Assembly: GCA_946414315.1 (NCBI GenBank)
Contig: CAMKNZ010000002.1
Coordinates: 62,001 to 126,000, forward strand
Direction: 5' to 3'
DNA: 64,000 nucleotides
DNA from: an uncultured Clostridia bacterium
GTDB lineage: Bacteria > Bacillota > Clostridia > Christensenellales > Aristaeellaceae
Shown one piece after another: positions 60,037-64,000 of the stretch. Position numbers and translations under genes: made by a program. The notes under the pieces were generated by a model, which had not been told where the DNA came from, did not search any database, and saw only the letters and a program-made list of their open reading frames with translations. Each line of letters starts with the position of its first letter. Position 1 is the first letter of the stretch.

Positions 60037-61277
60037 GATTGCTTAGATCTCGCCCGCAGCCGATTCAGCAGTTTGGCTGCGGGTTTTTCGATTAAGTAGG
60101 TCACGGCGACGGCCAGGACCAGGGAAATGGTAAAGGCCCAGAACGTATACCGGTTCTGCCAGGGCTGTTCCCCGACGGTGTTCGGCGTGTCGCTGACGGA
60201 ATCCGGGAAGCGGATCCGTTTCATATGGACGATGACGGTCTGGTGGATCAGGTAGTAGTTCATACTGATCCCGCCGAGAAACTTTGTCACCGGATTGCCC
60301 AGGAGCTTCCGGAGCGGAAACAGCGCGAAGGGCGCGGAGAGCATCATCGCGGTAAAGCACAGGGCGTAAACCGGCCGGTAGATCATCTGGTTCCGCTGAA
60401 TCACCACATAGTCCGAAGCCGGGGGCTGCATGTTCAGCAGCCGGCCGATCCATCCCGCCACGCCCCGGTCCGCCGTGTAGACCGTGGACCCGGACTGGAT
60501 ATACAGCATCCGGATCAGGAGGTAGAGCGCCGCCGCGAAGATCAGGGTGGCTGCTGTCTGCCGGGCGTAGCGGCGTTTGTTCTTTTCGGCCGGTTCCCGG
60601 TCGCTCAGTTTCAGGAAGGTCATCGCCGCCAGGATACCGATCACATAGACGTCCAGGAAATTGACCAGCTGGTTCACCACGAGGCTGAAATCCGTCAGCG
60701 ACCAGATGCACCAGGCCCGGAAACCGAAGCACACCGCGCCCATCACGCCCAGCGTGAGCGCGGGTTTTTTCATGACGGCCTTCGCGATCCAGGGGAACAG
60801 GAGATAGGCCTGCACCTCGATGGCCAGCGTCCAGCAGGCCGCGCCCAGCGGAGTGAAGATGTAAGTATCCCGGAAGAACGGGAAGGTGAAGGTCAGGTGA
60901 GTCGCCACGTCCTTGATCAGGAACTGGGGGCTCTCATACAGGCCCCAGGGGATCGCAACAACGAAGAGCGTCGCCAGGATGATGAAATAATACCCCGGCA
61001 GGATCCGGCGGGCCCGTCGGAAATAGAAATCCCGGGTATCCGGAGCCGGCAGCCGGTCTCGCATCGCCCGGGCATAGGGCAGGAAAAGCAAAAACGAGGA
61101 AAGCAGCACCGTGCCGTCCACCCAGATATAGCCGGACCGCACCAGATAATCCAGGCTGTAGCTGCCGATCACCGGCCGCAGCCAGCTCTGCTGCCAGATG
61201 TGATACCAGCTGACGATGAAGATCATCAGCACGCGCAGCCCGTCCAGCTCGGGGATCCGCTTTCTCGTTTCGCTCAT
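60033..61277 (-). CDS. Acyltransferase 3 family membrane protein
   Basis: A 414-residue protein with ten or eleven membrane spans. RIPELDGLRVLMIFIVSWYHIWQQ at the start holds the family's His, followed by FLRFLP-type spans with RRARRILPGYY (the conserved Arg-rich loop near 85) and the late MNYYLIHQ motif. It is longer than the paralogue at 54245 because of larger outer loops. Its likely role is O-acylation of a surface glycan; this is family knowledge. Its ATG lies just after the stop of the zinc-ribbon protein gene (spacing three bases), so the two are coupled. Confidence 0.9.
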   Translation of the reverse strand: MSETRKRIPELDGLRVLMIFIVSWYHIWQQSWLRPVIGSYSLDYLVRSGYIWVDGTVLLSSFLLFLPYARAMRDRLPAPDTRDFYFRRARRILPGYYFIILATLFVVAIPWGLYESPQFLIKDVATHLTFTFPFFRDTYIFTPLGAACWTLAIEVQAYLLFPWIAKAVMKKPALTLGVMGAVCFGFRAWCIWSLTDFSLVVNQLVNFLDVYVIGILAAMTFLKLSDREPAEKNKRRYARQTAATLIFAAALYLLIRMLYIQSGSTVYTADRGVAGWIGRLLNMQPPASDYVVIQRNQMIYRPVYALCFTAMMLSAPFALFPLRKLLGNPVTKFLGGISMNYYLIHQTVIVHMKRIRFPDSVSDTPNTVGEQPWQNRYTFWAFTISLVLAVAVTYLIEKPAAKLLNRLRARSKQS

Positions 61278-61280
61278 GGT

Positions 61281-63224
61281 TTAGTCGTCCTCTGTAACCT
61301 GCCAGGGATTGGGCGTGGCGGTCGGGGATTCGTCTGCAGGGGCAGGGGTGGAAGCGGGTGTGGCAGTTGGAGCGGCGTCCTGGGTTTCCCCTTCGCCCTC
61401 CGCGCCGGGTTCCGGCGTCGGATACGGATCCTTACCGCATTTGCTGCAGGCTTCCACATACAGGTTTTCGATGTCCCGGAATTTATGCTTCAGGCTTTCC
61501 CGGTCCAGGTCCTTCAGCAGGTTCATGGCCGTTTCCCATTCTCCCTGCCGGAAAGCGGCCTGGGCCTTTTTATAGGAAGCTTCACCCCGCAGGGCCTTCG
61601 TATCTTTATAGTCGTCCGGAATATCCTTCAGCAGTTCCAGCACCATGGAGTATTCCACGATGGACGCGGCTTCCTCCGCCAGCTGGTACCGGCACTGGAC
61701 ATCCTTCTCTTTTGCGTTTTCGTCGTCCGGAAGGGACGCATAGAGCGCCTGGGCGGCTTTGATATCCCCGGCGGCGTACAGCTCCTCCGCCTGTTCGTAG
61801 GTCAGGGCGCTGTATTTGACCACCGCGTCGCCCCAGCTTCCCGCCAGCAGGTATTCCCGGCAGGCGCTGTCTTTATCCCCGGCGGCTTCCAGTTCTTCCG
61901 CCTTGTGATAATGGCATTCCAGCGTCTTTTCCCGGCTGTCCTGGTAATCCGGGATCGTGCTGAACACGGCGATGGCCCCGTCCCAGTCCTTCTGTTCCAT
62001 GAGCGCCTTGGCGGGCTCATAGATGCACAGGGCCGCCTGCTCCCGGGCGCCGGGCATATCGCCCAGCTGCAGCCAGACTTCCCGGGCCTCGGCATACTGC
62101 CCGGCGTTCTGCAGAGCCCAGGCTTTCGCGGTCAGGCAGGACTGCAGCAGTTCCGCCCGGCCTTCATAATCCTCGGGCAGCAGGGCCAGCGCTTCCAGCG
62201 CTTCCTCCCAGCGGTTATTGCCCAGCAGCAGCCGCGCCCGGATCAGATCCGTTTTGTTCGCTTCGTCGGCCGCTTCCGGCCGGTCCTTCACCGCCCGCAG
62301 CAGGCCGGACGCCCGGGCCAGGTCCTCCGCGCTCTTCGCGTTCTCCGCCGCTTCTTTGGCGATCAGCCAGTCGCACTCGGCGATCATCCCGTCGGCGCCG
62401 CCGAAGGTGCCCAGCGCCTGGAACGCCTTCTTCGCGCCGGCCGCGTCCCCGTTCTCCAGGGCCCGCCGTCCGGCGGACAGCCGCAGCCAGGGCTCAAAAA
62501 AGAACAGCACGGAGGCGGTCAGGGCCGCGCACAGCACCGCCGCGACCAGGAGCCGGAACCGCATTCCCCGCCGGGCTTTCTTCTGTTTGTATTCTTCTTC
62601 CCGGATCCGCTGCATGCGGATCGTGTCCTCCCGGATGTTCCGGCTCGACAGGTCCAGCTGCCGTTCCTTCATGCTGATCTGCGCTTCCACCGCCTCGGGG
62701 GTATAGAGGGAGAAAACCGTCTCCATCTGCCGTCCGCAGCGGGCGCAGTAGCCTTCGCCTTCCGGGTTGGGCCGGCCGCAGACGCAGACCCACAGCCCGT
62801 TCTGCAGGCTCGGATAGCCCACGGCGGTCTCTCCGGCGGCGAATTTCAGGTTCGTCAGCGCCGGGCTCACCGGCAGGGCGTTGGGCGTGTATTCCACGCT
62901 GTTGACCGGATCCCGCCGCCAGGTTTCGTTGTCCGCGTACCAGACCTTTTCCACCGAGACGTCCAGCGCCTTCAGCCCGGCCGACGGCGCGCAGGGCACC
63001 GTCAGCAGGAACGTGGAATGGGGCCGCCCGTTCAGGGCCCGGCCGCGGTAGGCCAGCCGCTCGGTTTCGCCGCCGTCGTCGTCCAGCAGGCGCAGCAGAA
63101 CCTCGACCGAAGTGATCACCCGGTCGCTCAGGTTGAACAGGGTCAGGGTCGCCGCGGGGATCTCTTCCGTCGGCAGCGCCGCGGTGAAGATCTCAGCCGG
63201 ACAGGTCAGGTCAATCTTGCTCAT
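61281..63224 (-). CDS. Zinc-ribbon, single-span, TPR-like repeat protein
   Basis: A 647-residue protein. The N-terminal 135 residues form a beta-rich cytoplasmic domain. A Cys4 zinc ribbon follows (VCVCGRPNPEGEGYCARCGRQ, about 145-165), then a basic helical stretch and one membrane span (about 222-242). The outer 380 residues are helical TPR-like repeats (A-x-E-x-W-x-x-A-L patterns such as NNRWEEALEALALLP and GQYAEAREVWLQLG). The end is a Pro/Thr/Glu-rich tail ending NPWQVTEDD. I know no exact family; the layout suggests a scaffold or sensor joining cytoplasm and envelope. AAAGGA precedes the ATG, and it lies 13 bases after the truncated upstream gene. Confidence 0.7.
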   Translation of the reverse strand: MSKIDLTCPAEIFTAALPTEEIPAATLTLFNLSDRVITSVEVLLRLLDDDGGETERLAYRGRALNGRPHSTFLLTVPCAPSAGLKALDVSVEKVWYADNETWRRDPVNSVEYTPNALPVSPALTNLKFAAGETAVGYPSLQNGLWVCVCGRPNPEGEGYCARCGRQMETVFSLYTPEAVEAQISMKERQLDLSSRNIREDTIRMQRIREEEYKQKKARRGMRFRLLVAAVLCAALTASVLFFFEPWLRLSAGRRALENGDAAGAKKAFQALGTFGGADGMIAECDWLIAKEAAENAKSAEDLARASGLLRAVKDRPEAADEANKTDLIRARLLLGNNRWEEALEALALLPEDYEGRAELLQSCLTAKAWALQNAGQYAEAREVWLQLGDMPGAREQAALCIYEPAKALMEQKDWDGAIAVFSTIPDYQDSREKTLECHYHKAEELEAAGDKDSACREYLLAGSWGDAVVKYSALTYEQAEELYAAGDIKAAQALYASLPDDENAKEKDVQCRYQLAEEAASIVEYSMVLELLKDIPDDYKDTKALRGEASYKKAQAAFRQGEWETAMNLLKDLDRESLKHKFRDIENLYVEACSKCGKDPYPTPEPGAEGEGETQDAAPTATPASTPAPADESPTATPNPWQVTEDD

Positions 63225-63237
63225 CTTTTATCCTTTA

Positions 63238-64000
63238 TTACAGCGTCTGCAGCATGATCTCCGTCAGGTAATTGTCTTCATATCTCAGGATCAGCATGAC
63301 TTCCGCGCCTTCCTCCGTGGCGGTCACATAGCGCAGGCTCATGTCGGCCGGGTCGTAGACCGCGGCGCCCCAGGGCGCGGTGGCGCCGTCGCCGTAAAGC
63401 AGCTCCGTCAGGTCTTCGCCCGTCTCGTTCTCCCCGTTGCGGAAGCGGCAGAAGTCCTCGCTGAACAGGTCGCCCAGCCGGACGCCCCGGGGACCTTCAG
63501 TCCCTTCGTCCCGGAGGGTGAAGGACAGGATCTTCGCGTTCTCCCCGTTTGCGTCGCAGGTGAAAATCGCCTCATAGTCCGCGCAGTCGAAGCGCAGCAG
63601 CCAGGTGCCGTCCTCGTTGTCGATCAGTTCCCGCTCCGCTTCGCCGGGCAGGTTGTCCGGCTGCAGGGCCGGATAGGAAATGCCGCTGAAGGTCAGATCC
63701 TTCTCGTCAAAGGCCGTCAGCTCCAGTCCGTTCTTGCTGGTTTTGACCGCCCGGTATCCGTCGGCGGCTTTCAGCGCTTCCAGTTCCTTCAGGAACTCGT
63801 TGGCGAAGGGCGCGTCCAGCAGGCCTTCTTCCGGGTTCAGCCCGTCCACGCGGACGCCGCTGACCAGGCCTTCCAGCAGGTCGAAAGTCACCGCCGTCCG
63901 GCGGAAGCTTTCCCCGGCGGGCAGCACCTCGCCGTATTCCAGGGCGGTCAGCCGCTGGCCGTCCCGCAGGACCCGGCCGTACAGGAAACCGCCTTCCGTC
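63238..64000 (-). CDS. Hypothetical protein, 5' part cut by the window edge
   Basis: The minus-strand reading frame is open from the right edge to a stop at 63238, giving at least 253 residues. The visible part has no transmembrane span and looks beta-rich, with Asp/Glu-rich turns (DNEDGTWLLRFDCADYEAIFTCD). A GTG at 63927 could be a start, but the frame and its protein-like composition continue upstream to the edge (GGFLYGRVLRDGQRLTALE), so I treat it as partial. No family recognised. The 13-base gap to the zinc-ribbon/TPR gene suggests one operon with it. Confidence 0.65.
   Translation of the reverse strand, partial: TEGGFLYGRVLRDGQRLTALEYGEVLPAGESFRRTAVTFDLLEGLVSGVRVDGLNPEEGLLDAPFANEFLKELEALKAADGYRAVKTSKNGLELTAFDEKDLTFSGISYPALQPDNLPGEAERELIDNEDGTWLLRFDCADYEAIFTCDANGENAKILSFTLRDEGTEGPRGVRLGDLFSEDFCRFRNGENETGEDLTELLYGDGATAPWGAAVYDPADMSLRYVTATEEGAEVMLILRYEDNYLTEIMLQTL

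Noticed and set aside
60225-63257. A 1010-residue open frame on the plus strand
   Set aside because: Antisense to the acyltransferase and the zinc-ribbon/TPR genes, with Arg/Gln/His/Pro-rich shadow composition and no recognisable motif.
1-64000. tRNA, rRNA, transposase, integrase or phage genes
   Set aside because: None was seen on either strand; the differences in composition therefore point to homologous exchange of the locus rather than to a visible mobile element.

Overview
The window looks like a chromosomal segment of a low-to-mid G+C relative of the Clostridia (Bacillota; a gut or rumen Lachnospiraceae-like organism is my best guess). Reasons: RNase Y, strong AGGAGG ribosome sites, TTGACA/TATAAT promoters, a TagGH-type ABC exporter, a TagF-like glycerophosphotransferase, LicD and choline-binding-repeat proteins, and BspA-type leucine-rich repeats. 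No rRNA, tRNA, CRISPR array, phage or insertion sequence was seen. Almost the whole window is devoted to making, decorating, exporting and binding cell-surface polysaccharide.

Region 1 (11-12597, minus strand). A Wzx/Wzy-style capsule or EPS operon starts at a clear promoter (12569-12597). It runs CapD/FlaA1-type dehydratase, alanine dehydrogenase, superoxide reductase, WbaP-type initiating sugar transferase, ManC, a WecG/TagA/CpsF transferase, a GT4, a Wzy-like polymerase, a WbsX-type protein and a TagF-like protein. The last four genes (11-5028) are strikingly AT-rich and look like the variable, acquired end of the locus.

Region 2 (12601-18587, minus strand). A lic-type operon encodes an HTH-cytidylyltransferase-choline kinase fusion, a stand-alone LicC-like cytidylyltransferase, a BCCT transporter and a two-domain GT2, and ends in a strong terminator.

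Region 3 (18630-31297, minus strand). Three secreted choline-binding-repeat proteins (LRR type, repeat-only and CAP-domain type) surround a licD / GT-C-like membrane protein / Wzx-like flippase operon. A 1210-residue PTEA-repeat secreted protein carries a degenerate LtaS-like domain. Together with region 2 this resembles the pneumococcal system: choline is taken up, phosphorylated, activated as CDP-choline, attached by LicD, flipped, and then used as the anchor for choline-binding proteins.

Region 4 (31345-41082, plus strand). An ABC-exported glycan operon: TagG-like permease with an unusual outer domain, TagH-like ATPase, UDP-galactopyranose mutase, a GT4-GT2 fusion, another glycosyltransferase, a Wzy/ligase-like protein and UDP-GlcNAc 2-epimerase. 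It ends in a bidirectional terminator.

Region 5 (41080-52691, minus strand). A possible operon begins with a small secreted protein and a three-domain LicC/cytidylyltransferase/PEP-mutase fusion. It continues with RfbF, RfbG, RfbH, an HMGL-type aldolase with an extra C-terminal domain, a TPP-dependent acetolactate-synthase-like enzyme, an SDR and a GT2. I infer a CDP-linked 3,6-dideoxy branched-chain sugar (yersiniose logic) and a C-P bonded (phosphonate) substituent.

Region 6 (52698-64000). Housekeeping and accessory genes: asnS, an acyltransferase, a structured leader or small RNA in front of rny, rny, a second two-domain GT2, an AraC regulator with nested operator dyads, a second acyltransferase, a zinc-ribbon/TPR membrane protein and a gene cut by the right edge. 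A family of short GAATTCATAATT-type repeats recurs at gene ends and often supplies the stop codon.
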